From positions 1 through 12,524 of the forward strand of contig JAITQI010000135.1 of the NCBI GenBank assembly GCA_031289065.1: a stretch of 12,524 nt of DNA. Direction: 5' to 3'. The notes beneath the pieces were generated by a model. It was not told the origin of the DNA, did no database searches, and saw only the letters and a list, made by a program, of their open reading frames with translations. The position numbers and the translations under genes are program-made. This document shows positions 1 through 5,944 of the stretch, piece by piece. How positions within the stretch are numbered: the stretch's first letter is position 1; each line of letters starts with the position of its first letter. This DNA comes from Oscillospiraceae bacterium. Lineage in GTDB: Bacteria > Bacillota > Clostridia > Oscillospirales > UBA929.

Positions 1-3
1 GAC

Positions 4-867
4 GTGGTGGTCACCGTGTACGTAGATACGCTGTTCGCGCTCAACGGGATGGTCAACTACCTGCTGCTGCTGGCCGCCGTCCGGATCACCGACCGCCCGT
101 TCAGGCGTTGGCGGCTGCTGTTGGGGGCGGTGTTGGGCGGGCTTTACGCCGTGGCGGTGTTTGTGCCGCCGCTGGGGGGTTTGGCGGGGCCGCCGGGCAA
201 GGCGGCGGCAGGGCTGTTGATGGCGCTCGTGGCGGCGGGGGGGCGGCCCTGGGGGCGGTTTTGGCGGTACATATTGGTGTTTTTGGGGGCGTCCTTCGCG
301 CTGGGGGGTTGCGTGCTGGCGCTGGGGGTGCTGACCGGGCGGGACGCGCCGCCGGGCGGGGTGCCGGTGCTGCCCGTCTCCCTGCCGATCTTGCTGGCGG
401 GGGCGGGGGTCTGCTATCTGATTTTCGCGCTGGTGTTCCGCCGTTCGGCCCGGCACGGGGGGGCGGCGCGGGACATTGTCACCGTCCGGCTGGACTGGGG
501 CGGACGGACGGCGGAGGTGGCCGCCCTGTGGGACACCGGCAACACGCTGTCCGATCCGCTGACCGGCGCGCCGGTCATGGTGATGGATTGCGAGCGGGGC
601 CGGGCGTTGCTGCCCGCCGAAGCCGCGCTGCTGGTGGACAAAACCGCGCTGCGCCGCCCGGAACGGGTGCTGACGCTGCTGCACGAGCTGGGGCTGGCCG
701 GGCGGTTCCGGCTGATCCCCTACCGGGCGGTGGGGGTGGAATGCGGGTTCTTACTGGCCTTCCGGCCGGACGTCGTGACGGTGGGCGGTCGGCGGCGGCC
801 GGGGGTGTTGGTGGCGCTGGCCCCCCATGCGCTGGGGGATGGGGTGGGGTATTCGGCGGTGGTTTGA
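4..867 (+). CDS. spoIIGA: Sigma-E processing peptidase SpoIIGA
   Basis: This is the membrane-embedded aspartic protease that removes the pro-sequence of sigma-E in the mother cell after asymmetric septation. The N-terminal half (residues about 1-145) is a run of hydrophobic helices beginning with VYVDTLFALNGMVNYLLLL, which is typical of SpoIIGA. The C-terminal half is the protease domain, with the catalytic motif DTGN at 177-180 (Asp177) in ALWDTGNTLSDPLTG. At 287 residues it is slightly shorter than the roughly 300-residue Bacillus protein. The start is uncertain: GTG codons lie at 4, 7 and 16, the frame is open to the window edge, and any ribosome binding site is outside. sigE follows on the same strand, the usual pairing, but here a repeat lies between them. 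Identification is by motif and context. Confidence 0.93.
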   Translation: MVVTVYVDTLFALNGMVNYLLLLAAVRITDRPFRRWRLLLGAVLGGLYAVAVFVPPLGGLAGPPGKAAAGLLMALVAAGGRPWGRFWRYILVFLGASFALGGCVLALGVLTGRDAPPGGVPVLPVSLPILLAGAGVCYLIFALVFRRSARHGGAARDIVTVRLDWGGRTAEVAALWDTGNTLSDPLTGAPVMVMDCERGRALLPAEAALLVDKTALRRPERVLTLLHELGLAGRFRLIPYRAVGVECGFLLAFRPDVVTVGGRRRPGVLVALAPHALGDGVGYSAVV

Positions 868-881
868 CGGGAGACGTTTGT

Positions 882-1004
882 GAATTAAGAATGAAAAATT
901 AAGAATGAAAAATTGTGGAGCCGCTACGCGGCAGATTGGATATTCGATCATCGTGCGCAGCACGATTCCGAAATTTTTAATTTTTAATTTTTAATTTTTA
1001 ATTC
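882..1004. repeat. AT-rich palindromic intergenic repeat, copy 1 (MITE-like)
   Basis: A 123-base AT-rich island in GC-rich DNA. Its ends form an inverted repeat: 882-914 matches the reverse complement of 972-1004 at 29 of 33 positions. The left arm is a tandem 14-mer (AATTAAGAATGAAA, twice). The right arm repeats TTTTTAA. Between them lie two small hairpins: GCCGC-TAC-GCGGC (920-932) and ATCGTGC-GCA-GCACGAT (950-966). The core words GTGGAGCCGCT, CGCGGCA, GCAGCACGATTCCG and AATTTTTAATT recur in the copy at 1775-1880 in the same orientation. It has no coding capacity. It resembles a non-autonomous miniature transposable element; mobility is inferred from recurrence. Confidence 0.85.
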
Positions 1005-1029
1005 GCCTTATGGGGGAGGCGTGAGGGCT

Positions 1030-1761
1030 GTGCGGTTTGGGGTGAAATGGCGGCTTCATTTATATGTATGGTGGGGGGAGCGGTTGGCCCGGTGGGGGAT
1101 TCATCGGGGGGGCAAGGTCTTTTATATCGGGGGCAGCGATACGCTGCCGCCGCCGCTGACCCATGAGGAGGAGGCCTATCTTATCAGCCGGTTCTCCGAG
1201 GGGCGGGAGAACGTCCGGCGGGTGCTTATCGAGCGCAATCTGCGCCTGGTGGTGTACATCGCACGGCGGTTTGAAAACACCGGCATCCATGTGGAGGATT
1301 TGATTTCCATCGGCACCATCGGGCTGATCAAGGCCATCAACACCTTCAACCCGGAAAAGAACATCAAGCTGGCCACCTACGCCTCTCGGTGCATCGAGAA
1401 CGAGATTTTGATGCACCTGCGCAAGACCTCCGGGCGGCGGGGGGAGGTCTCCTTCGACGAGCCGCTCAACACCGATTGGGACGGCAACGAGCTGCTGCTG
1501 TCCGACATTCTGGGCACCGAGCCGGATTCGGTCATGCGGGCGCTGGAGGAGGACGTGGACCGCTCTCTGCTCAAGACCGCCATCGGCCGGTTGGGGGCGC
1601 GGGAAAAGGAGATCATCACCATGCGTTTCGGCCTGGGGGGCGTGCCGGAGAAGACCCAAAAAGAGGTGGCCGACATGATGGGCATCTCCCAGTCGTATAT
1701 CTCTCGGCTGGAGAAAAAGATCATCCTGCGGTTGCGGCGGGAGATGGCGAGGATGATGTAG
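1030..1761 (+). CDS. sigE: RNA polymerase sporulation sigma factor SigE (pro-sigma-E)
   Basis: The early mother-cell sigma factor, made as an inactive precursor and activated by SpoIIGA. VFYIGGSDTLPPPL marks the start of the mature protein. Region 2 is seen as LIERNLRLVVYIARRFENTG, VEDLISIGTIGLIKAINTF and LATYASRCIENEILM. FDEPLNTDWDGNELLLSD is typical of SigE. Region 4 holds the helix-turn-helix QKEVADMMGISQSYISRLEK. Three GTG starts are possible. GTG 1021 is only 1 base after GGGGGAGG (1012-1019), so it is unlikely. GTG 1030 is 10 bases after that site. GTG 1042 has no good ribosome site but gives 239 residues, the length of Bacillus subtilis SigE, with the pro-sequence MKWRLHLYVWWGERLARWG aligned at the right distance from the YIGG motif. 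I give 1030 on the ribosome site. sigG is not next door. Confidence 0.95.
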   Translation: MRFGVKWRLHLYVWWGERLARWGIHRGGKVFYIGGSDTLPPPLTHEEEAYLISRFSEGRENVRRVLIERNLRLVVYIARRFENTGIHVEDLISIGTIGLIKAINTFNPEKNIKLATYASRCIENEILMHLRKTSGRRGEVSFDEPLNTDWDGNELLLSDILGTEPDSVMRALEEDVDRSLLKTAIGRLGAREKEIITMRFGLGGVPEKTQKEVADMMGISQSYISRLEKKIILRLRREMARMM

Positions 1762-1766
1762 AGCGA

Positions 1767-1895
1767 CGGGGGGGTTTAATTAAAAATTTAGAATTAAGAA
1801 TTAAAAACTGTGGAGCCGCTGCGCGGCAATTTAATTATCGTCGCAGCACGATTCCGCAATTTTTAATTCTTCATTTTTAAGTAACCCCCGTTTTT
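1767..1895 (+). terminator. Probable sigE terminator split by the repeat
   Basis: A G-rich arm (1770-1776, GGGGGTT, just after the sigE stop) pairs perfectly with AACCCCC (1883-1889), which is followed by G and TTTTT (1891-1895) on the plus strand. The roughly 106 bases between the arms are the AT-rich repeat, so this looks like an intrinsic terminator with the repeat sitting in its loop. The gpr stop codon is at 1898-1900, so the structure would separate the two convergent genes. Whether so long a loop still terminates is unknown; the repeat's own hairpins could help. Confidence 0.45.
1775..1880. repeat. AT-rich palindromic intergenic repeat, copy 2 (MITE-like)
   Basis: Second copy, in the same orientation as the one at 882-1004. 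It shares GTGGAGCCGCTGCGCGGCA (1810-1828) and GCAGCACGATTCCGCAATTT (1843-1862), with AT-rich arms of AATTAAGAATTAAAAA (left) and AATTTTTAATTCTTC (right). The central spacer is shorter and one hairpin arm has lost a base (ATCGT-CGCA-GCACGAT). Together the two copies bracket sigE. Confidence 0.85.
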
Positions 1896-1897
1896 CG

Positions 1898-2803
1898 TCA
1901 GGACAGGAAGTCGGTGATGTCTTCTACGGTGAAGCCTTCGTGGAGGGTCATGTTGATGGCGTAGCCGAGGACGCGGGCGATGTCTTGGACGTGGGTGTCG
2001 ATGTCCTTGGGGGTGACGATCATCGCGCCACCGTGGGCGCGGAGGCGTTCCGGGTCGAGTTCCCCGGCGCCGGCGGTCTCCATGATGTCGGCGCACAGGG
2101 TGGCCGCGTCCACTACGGTGGGCACCCCCAGGGCGATGACCGGCGCGCCCAGGGTCTCCCGGTTGAGGGCGGCCCGGGCGTTGCCCACGCCGGAACCGGG
2201 GACGATGCCGGTGTCGGCCAGCTGGACGGTGGTACACACCCGGGCCAGGCGGCGGGAGGCCAGGGCGTCCACCATGATGACCGCGCAGGGCTGTACGCTG
2301 TCCACCACCCCTTTGATGATGACGGCGCTCTCCACCCCGGTGGAGCCAAGCACGCCGGGGGTCAGCGCGGCCACCGGGCGCAGTTGGCCGAACATGTCGG
2401 GGAGGGTTTGCACCAGGTGCCGGGTGATCATGAGGTGCCCGGCGGTCAGAGGGCCTATGGCGTCCGGGGTGATGTCCCGGTTGCCCAGGCCGACCACCAG
2501 GGCGGGGCGTCCGGGGGCCAGGGGCAGCAGGGGGCGCAGCTCCTCGGCCAGCGCCCGCACCGTGCGGGCGAAGACCGACGGCTCTCCGTGGGACAGGGCG
2601 CTGATGTCCACGGTCACATAGGTGCCCACCGGCTTGCCCAGCGCCTGGGCGCCCTGTTCGTCCAAAATGCGCACGTGGGTGACCGGGCAGTTTTCCCGGT
2701 CATATTCCCGGGCCTGTACGCCGGCGAGCTTGGTCTCCTCGGCCGCGCTCTCCCGCCAAATCTCATGGGCCTCTACCGCCAGGTCTGTACGGCGCTCGGG
2801 CAT
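1898..2803 (-). CDS. gpr: GPR endopeptidase (spore germination protease)
   Basis: GPR degrades the DNA-protecting small acid-soluble proteins when a spore germinates. It is made as a zymogen in the forespore. The start ATG (2801-2803) follows GAGGTG with a 6-base spacer. RTDLAVEAHE (residues 5-14) is the autocleavage region; by analogy with Bacillus megaterium GPR the cut would fall after Asp7, leaving a 7-residue propeptide instead of about 15. Conserved blocks are VVGLGNRDITPDAIGPLTAG (103-122), VMVDALASRR (177-186, IMVD just before), QLADTGIVPGSGVGNAR (194-210) and ALGVPTVVDA (224-233). The two family aspartates should be Asp114 and Asp179. At 301 residues it is shorter than Bacillus GPR (about 370). 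It runs convergent to sigE. No convincing sigma-F/G promoter could be assigned. Confidence 0.95.
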   Translation of the reverse strand: MPERRTDLAVEAHEIWRESAAEETKLAGVQAREYDRENCPVTHVRILDEQGAQALGKPVGTYVTVDISALSHGEPSVFARTVRALAEELRPLLPLAPGRPALVVGLGNRDITPDAIGPLTAGHLMITRHLVQTLPDMFGQLRPVAALTPGVLGSTGVESAVIIKGVVDSVQPCAVIMVDALASRRLARVCTTVQLADTGIVPGSGVGNARAALNRETLGAPVIALGVPTVVDAATLCADIMETAGAGELDPERLRAHGGAMIVTPKDIDTHVQDIARVLGYAINMTLHEGFTVEDITDFLS

Positions 2804-2949
2804 GGCAAACACCTCGTTTCCTATTGTCCTGTTAGTCTTTGCCGGGGCGGCGGGAAATATGAGCCCGCGGCGGACGTTCCGTGGGGCGGATCTCGCCGTG
2901 GGGCTGCGGCGCCTTTTTACCACCAACGGATATAGATAAAGGTGAAGGA

Positions 2950-2987
2950 TCCGGGAGGGGAAAGACGTCTGTCTGCCTCCTCCCGGA
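2950..2987. other. GC-rich hairpin upstream of gpr
   Basis: TCCGGGAGG (2950-2958) pairs perfectly with CCTCCCGGA (2979-2987) around a 20-base loop that contains the palindrome AGACGTCT. There is no T-run on either side, so it is not a clear intrinsic terminator. It lies about 150 bases upstream of the gpr start. Function unknown. Confidence 0.5.
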
Positions 2988-3140
2988 CGATTTCGCATAG
3001 GGGGGGATAGACGTATGCCGTCAGCTTTACATAACGACGGGGGATAAGTCGGTGGATAATGGGTATAACTCCTTGCGGCACCCAGTTCGGCCAGAGAGGA
3101 AATCGGTGTTATTGATTATGCAGGCGGGGGCTTTGAAAGT

Positions 3141-3169
3141 GCATAACCGTTGGGACACAATGGTTATGC
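3141..3169. promoter_or_regulatory. 12-bp stem-loop upstream of promoter P1
   Basis: GCATAACCGTTG (3141-3152) and CAATGGTTATGC (3158-3169) form a 12-bp stem with one G-T pair and a 5-base loop. It sits 16 bases upstream of the -35 box of the promoter at 3186, and another TTATGC lies at 3116-3121. No T-run follows, so it is not a terminator. A dyad protein-binding site is the simplest reading; the regulator is unknown. Confidence 0.4.
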
Positions 3170-3185
3170 GGATTCCCGGCTAAAG

Positions 3186-3214
3186 TTGCGCTTGTATGTG
3201 GGCCGTGATATAAT
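3186..3214 (+). promoter_or_regulatory. Sigma-A-type promoter P1 with extended -10
   Basis: TTGCGC (3186-3191), a 17-base spacer and a perfect TATAAT (3209-3214) with an upstream TG (3206-3207). Transcription would start near 3221. It lies 260 bases ahead of the first codon of the ABC gene and directly before the foldable segment 3221-3350. It shares the 13-mer GGGCCGTGATATA (3200-3212) with the promoter at 7794-7822. Confidence 0.65.
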
Positions 3215-3220
3215 AGCCGC

Positions 3221-3350
3221 GAAATACCCATTCGTCAGAAAAAGGACAGCGCCCGTTGGGGCGGGTTTGGCGGGGGACGCCTGTCCGGCGTGGGCGGGTG
3301 CGGCGAAGGAAAAAAAAGGGCGTCGGCCCACGGCGAACCCAAAAATGGTC
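3221..3350 (+). ncRNA. Candidate structured RNA or long leader downstream of P1
   Basis: No RNA family was recognised. The stretch can form: an outer pairing CCATT/AATGG (3228-3232 with 3344-3348); GGGTTT/GAACCC (3263-3268 with 3335-3340); a hairpin CGCCC-GTTG-GGGCG (3250-3263); a hairpin GGCG/CGCC (3269-3281); and a 12-bp stem CGTGGGC...CGGCG / CGTCG-GCCCACG (3289-3305 with 3321-3332, 5-base bulge) capped by the purine loop AAGGAAAAAAAAGGG. GGACAG (3244-3249) can instead pair with CTGTCC (3281-3286). The helices were paired by eye, and GC-rich DNA folds easily. No intrinsic terminator follows, so it may be a 5' leader of the ABC operon and not a separate RNA. Confidence 0.25.
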
Positions 3351-3390
3351 TGTTATAGTGAGGGGCTTTAAAACAATCTTAAAACTGCTA

Positions 3391-3419
3391 TTGACAGTCG
3401 AATGATTATGATATATCAT
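3391..3419 (+). promoter_or_regulatory. Sigma-A promoter P2 of the ABC operon
   Basis: Consensus TTGACA (3391-3396), a 17-base spacer and TATCAT (3414-3419), which differs from the consensus -10 at one base. Transcription would start near 3426, giving a leader of about 55 bases before the GTG at 3481. The surrounding 3361-3419 is AT-rich, unlike the flanks. Confidence 0.8.
3408..3419. promoter_or_regulatory. Palindrome overlapping the P2 -10 box
   Basis: ATGATATATCAT is a perfect 12-bp palindrome that covers the -10 hexamer. A dyad here is where a repressor would block RNA polymerase. No regulator gene is in the window, and AT-rich -10 regions form such palindromes easily. Confidence 0.35.
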
Positions 3420-3480
3420 GGGGGCGCGGGTCGGCCGATCTGTGTGTTTCCATGAGAAAACCGTGTGAGGAGGGATCGCT

Positions 3481-4221
3481 GTGATTTTATTGGAGCAAAT
3501 TTCCAAGAGCTACGCCGGAGGCAAGGTCAAGGCGGTGTCCGGGCTGGACATGAGGGTGAAGCCCGGGGAGATTTTTGGGTTCATCGGCCCCAACGGGGCG
3601 GGCAAGACCACCACCATCAAGATGATCACCGGCGTCCTGCGCCCCGACGAGGGCCGGGTGGTCATCGACGGCATTGATATGGGTCAGGATCCCATCGGGG
3701 CCAAGGGGCGCATCGGCTATGTGCCGGACAGCCACGACGCCTACGACCGCCTGACCGGCACCGAATACCTGGATTTCATCGGCAGCGTCTACGGCGTGCC
3801 GCTGGAGGAGCGCCGGGCCCGGGCGGAGACCTATCTGAACCTCTTCGAGCTGGCGGGGGCGGCGGGAGACCTGGTCCGCTCCTACTCCCACGGCATGAAG
3901 CAAAAACTCCTGCTGACCGGGGCCCTGCTCCACGACCCGCCCCTGCTGCTGCTGGACGAGCCCATGGTGGGCCTCGACCCCAAGGCGGCGCTGTTGCTCA
4001 AGCAGGAGATGCGGGCCCGGTGCGACCGGGGACGGACGGTCTTCTTCTCCACCCATGTGCTGGAGGTGGCCGAAAAGCTGTGCGATCGCATCGGCATTAT
4101 CTACGGCGGCAAGCTCATCGCCGTGGGCACCCTGGCGGAGCTGCGCTCAGGGGACGCCGGGGCGTCGCTGGAGGCCATGTTCTTCGAGCTGACCGAGAGG
4201 GGCGGGAGGGACGCGGGATGA
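3481..4221 (+). CDS. ABC transporter ATP-binding protein
   Basis: Nucleotide-binding subunit of an ABC-2/exporter-type transporter, cytoplasmic and docked to the membrane protein encoded next. 246 residues, a complete single domain. Seen: Walker A GPNGAGKT (36-43), signature YSHGMKQK (135-142, a variant of LSGGQ), Walker B LLLLDE (155-160), D-loop GLDP (164-167) and the switch histidine in FFSTH (His192). The Q-loop reads GYVPDSH, with Asp where Gln is usual; acidic residues occur here in related exporter ATPases. The GTG start has AGGAGGG six bases upstream. The stop overlaps the permease start (ATGA), implying translational coupling. The substrate cannot be told from sequence. Confidence 0.95.
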   Translation: MILLEQISKSYAGGKVKAVSGLDMRVKPGEIFGFIGPNGAGKTTTIKMITGVLRPDEGRVVIDGIDMGQDPIGAKGRIGYVPDSHDAYDRLTGTEYLDFIGSVYGVPLEERRARAETYLNLFELAGAAGDLVRSYSHGMKQKLLLTGALLHDPPLLLLDEPMVGLDPKAALLLKQEMRARCDRGRTVFFSTHVLEVAEKLCDRIGIIYGGKLIAVGTLAELRSGDAGASLEAMFFELTERGGRDAG

Positions 4222-5903
4222 AGCTGTGGAGACAGTTTTGGCTGTTGTTTCGCCTGTTTTTCCGCACCCAGTTGGGTCTGTCGGTGGCCCGGGACGCCGC
4301 CCGGCGGGACAAAAAGGCGCTGTTCAAGTTCGCGGGGATCGGCCTGGCCGTCGCGGTGGGCGTCCTGTCCATCCTGCTGACTTACGGCGTCATCCTGTTT
4401 TCCCTCATGTGGCCGGCCAGCCAGATCGGGATAGGGGCGGCGGTGCTGGCGCTGATCTTCTTTCTGTGCATGGGGCTGGTGCTCATTTTGGGCACGGTCA
4501 CCATGATCACCATGGTCTTCGGCGCCCGGGACGCCGAGCTGTACGCCGCACTGCCCCTGTCCCAGCGGGCGGTCTTTTTGGCCAAGCTGGGCATGGCCTA
4601 TCTGCTGGAGCTGCTGCCGACGCTATTTTTGGGCCTGCCCGCCGTCATTTTGTACGCCGTGTACACGCCGGTGGCGTGGTGGTATTGGATTGCGGCCGCG
4701 CTGGTTCTGCCCCTGCTACCGGTCATCCCCATGGCGCTGTCCGCTCTGCTGGCCGCCTTGCTCATGCGGCTGGCCGCCCGGTTTAAGCGCCGGGAGGTCT
4801 TCATGGTGGTCGGTGGGCTGGCGATCGCGGTGGGCGCTGTTTTGCTCCAAGGGCAGTTCAACGCCTTTTTTTCCTCGGTGTTCGCCGACGAGGCGGCGGT
4901 CTCCGCCATGCTGCAAGACAGCGCCGAAGCGCTGCGGGCCATGACCGCCGTCTTCCCCCCGGTGGGCTGGGCGGCGGGAGCGCTCACGGCGGAGGGTCTG
5001 TCTTGGCTGGGGCAGCTGTGTCTGTTCCTGCTGTCGGCGGCGGCGGCAGGGGGCCTGGCGCTGTGGCTGGGGGGCCGGGTGTTCTACCGGGGGGCGCTGG
5101 CCCAGCTGGAGACCGCCCCAGGGCGTTCCAAGGGCTACAACCGGGCGTCCCTGGGGGCGTCCTCACCCCTGAAAGCGCTGTATGTCCGGGAGTGGCGGAT
5201 GCTGCTGCGCACGGGGGTTTACGCCCTCAACGCCCTGACGGGCATCGTGATCTTCCCGGTGATGCTGGTGTTCATGCCCATGATGGGGGGCGCGTCGGGG
5301 GATATGTCGGAGCTGCTGCCCCTGCTGGAAGGCTGGGCGGGGCCGCTTTTGCCCTTGGTGGCGGCGGGGCTCATGCTGCTGCCGGCGCTGATCAACCCGG
5401 CGGCCACCACGGCGCTGTCCCGGGAGGGGCGGCAGTTTTGGCTGTGCCGCTCCATCCCGGTGCCCATGCGCACCCAGGCGCTGGCCAAGCTGCTGTGTTC
5501 CTGGAGCATCGCCCTGGCGGGGGTGGGGCTGATCTTCGGGGCGGCTCTTTTGGCCCTGCCCATTCCGGCGGCGGATTTGCTTTGCGGCTTGCCGGTGGCG
5601 GCGGCGCTGTCCTTCCCGGTGACCGCGCTGTCCATGCTGCCGGATCTGCTCAAACCCAAGCTGACATGGAACAGCGAATCCGAGGCCATCAAGCAAAATA
5701 TCAACAGCCTTACCGGTATGCTGCTGGCCCTGGCGGCCGTGCTACTGGCGGCGGGGATCGCCCTTCCGCTGGCGCTGTTTTTGGCGCTGCCCGACCCCCT
5801 GACCGCCCTTGTGCTCACGGTTTTGTTCGCGGGGGCGGGGTACGGCGGCTGGCGGCTGGTGCGGGCGCTGGCGGACGGGCCGCTGGAAGCCCGGGAGGAA
5901 TAG
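4218..5903 (+). CDS. ABC exporter membrane subunit (putative ABC exporter / ABC_tran_2 type)
   Basis: Membrane partner of the preceding ATPase, 561 residues with about 12 hydrophobic segments (roughly 40-62, 73-98, 125-150, 155-184, 195-212, 263-286, 335-357, 373-393, 425-447, 455-475, 500-523, 527-548). The N-terminal tail is basic and cytoplasmic. The blocks TALSREGRQFWLCRSIPV (398-415) and LLKPKLTWNSESEAIKQN (477-494) are, to my knowledge, hallmarks of the family of large Firmicutes exporter permeases often labelled putative ABC exporter. GARDAELYAALPLS (102-115) is also typical. The ATG overlaps the upstream TGA by the ATGA arrangement. Cargo is unknown; export of a peptide, lipid or antibiotic are all possible. 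Confidence 0.85.
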   Translation: MKLWRQFWLLFRLFFRTQLGLSVARDAARRDKKALFKFAGIGLAVAVGVLSILLTYGVILFSLMWPASQIGIGAAVLALIFFLCMGLVLILGTVTMITMVFGARDAELYAALPLSQRAVFLAKLGMAYLLELLPTLFLGLPAVILYAVYTPVAWWYWIAAALVLPLLPVIPMALSALLAALLMRLAARFKRREVFMVVGGLAIAVGAVLLQGQFNAFFSSVFADEAAVSAMLQDSAEALRAMTAVFPPVGWAAGALTAEGLSWLGQLCLFLLSAAAAGGLALWLGGRVFYRGALAQLETAPGRSKGYNRASLGASSPLKALYVREWRMLLRTGVYALNALTGIVIFPVMLVFMPMMGGASGDMSELLPLLEGWAGPLLPLVAAGLMLLPALINPAATTALSREGRQFWLCRSIPVPMRTQALAKLLCSWSIALAGVGLIFGAALLALPIPAADLLCGLPVAAALSFPVTALSMLPDLLKPKLTWNSESEAIKQNINSLTGMLLALAAVLLAAGIALPLALFLALPDPLTALVLTVLFAGAGYGGWRLVRALADGPLEAREE

Positions 5904-5929
5904 AACCCGTCCCATCGCGGAATTACAGC

Positions 5930-5936
5930 GGGGAGG
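5930..5936 (+). promoter_or_regulatory. Ribosome binding site deciding the TTG start of the desulfurase gene
   Basis: GGGGAGG followed by 8 bases and TTG (5945-5947). It sits in the 41-base gap after the permease stop. The next codons read HYLDNAATT, the family's canonical N-terminus, so no other start is plausible. Confidence 0.8.
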
Positions 5937-5944
5937 TCGGTTTT

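Larger units (their letters stand above)
2804..3480. other. Long divergent intergenic region
   Basis: 677 bases between the divergent starts of gpr and the ABC ATPase gene, with no credible open reading frame. It holds, left to right: the gpr ribosome site, a hairpin at 2950-2987, a cluster of TTATGC/GCATAA words with a stem-loop at 3141-3169, a promoter at 3186-3214, a foldable GC-rich stretch at 3221-3350, and the promoter of the ABC operon at 3391-3419. These parts are listed separately. The gap is exceptional here: most neighbouring genes are less than 60 bases apart. Confidence 0.8.

Noticed and set aside
120..420. Runs of G on the coding strand of spoIIGA as G-quadruplex elements
   Set aside because: They encode Gly-, Leu- and Ala-rich helices in a GC-rich genome, and most clusters lack four well-spaced runs.
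2855..2861. CATATTT on the minus strand as a sigma-G -10 box for gpr
   Set aside because: No matching -35 sequence at the right distance could be found, so the promoter is left unassigned.
2804..2998. N-terminal extension of gpr to an upstream start
   Set aside because: The added residues are arginine-rich and unlike GPR; the ATG at 2803 has a good ribosome site and puts the propeptide directly before RTDLAVE.
3311..3329. Minus-strand intrinsic terminator (GGGC-CGAC-GCCC then T8)
   Set aside because: The stem is only 4 bp and no minus-strand gene or promoter reads into it; the same bases fit better as a loop in the plus-strand fold.
3221..3350. Naming the foldable segment as 6S RNA, SRP RNA, tmRNA, RNase P RNA or a known riboswitch
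   Set aside because: None of the conserved sequences of those families that I can recall is present, so only a generic candidate is reported.
3150..3371. A 73-codon open frame on the plus strand in the long intergenic region
   Set aside because: It starts at a TTG inside the stem-loop, has no ribosome site, runs through promoter P1 and its peptide shows no family features.
3180..3506. A 108-codon minus-strand frame in the same region
   Set aside because: It covers both promoters and the start of the ABC gene and has no ribosome site or recognisable protein pattern.
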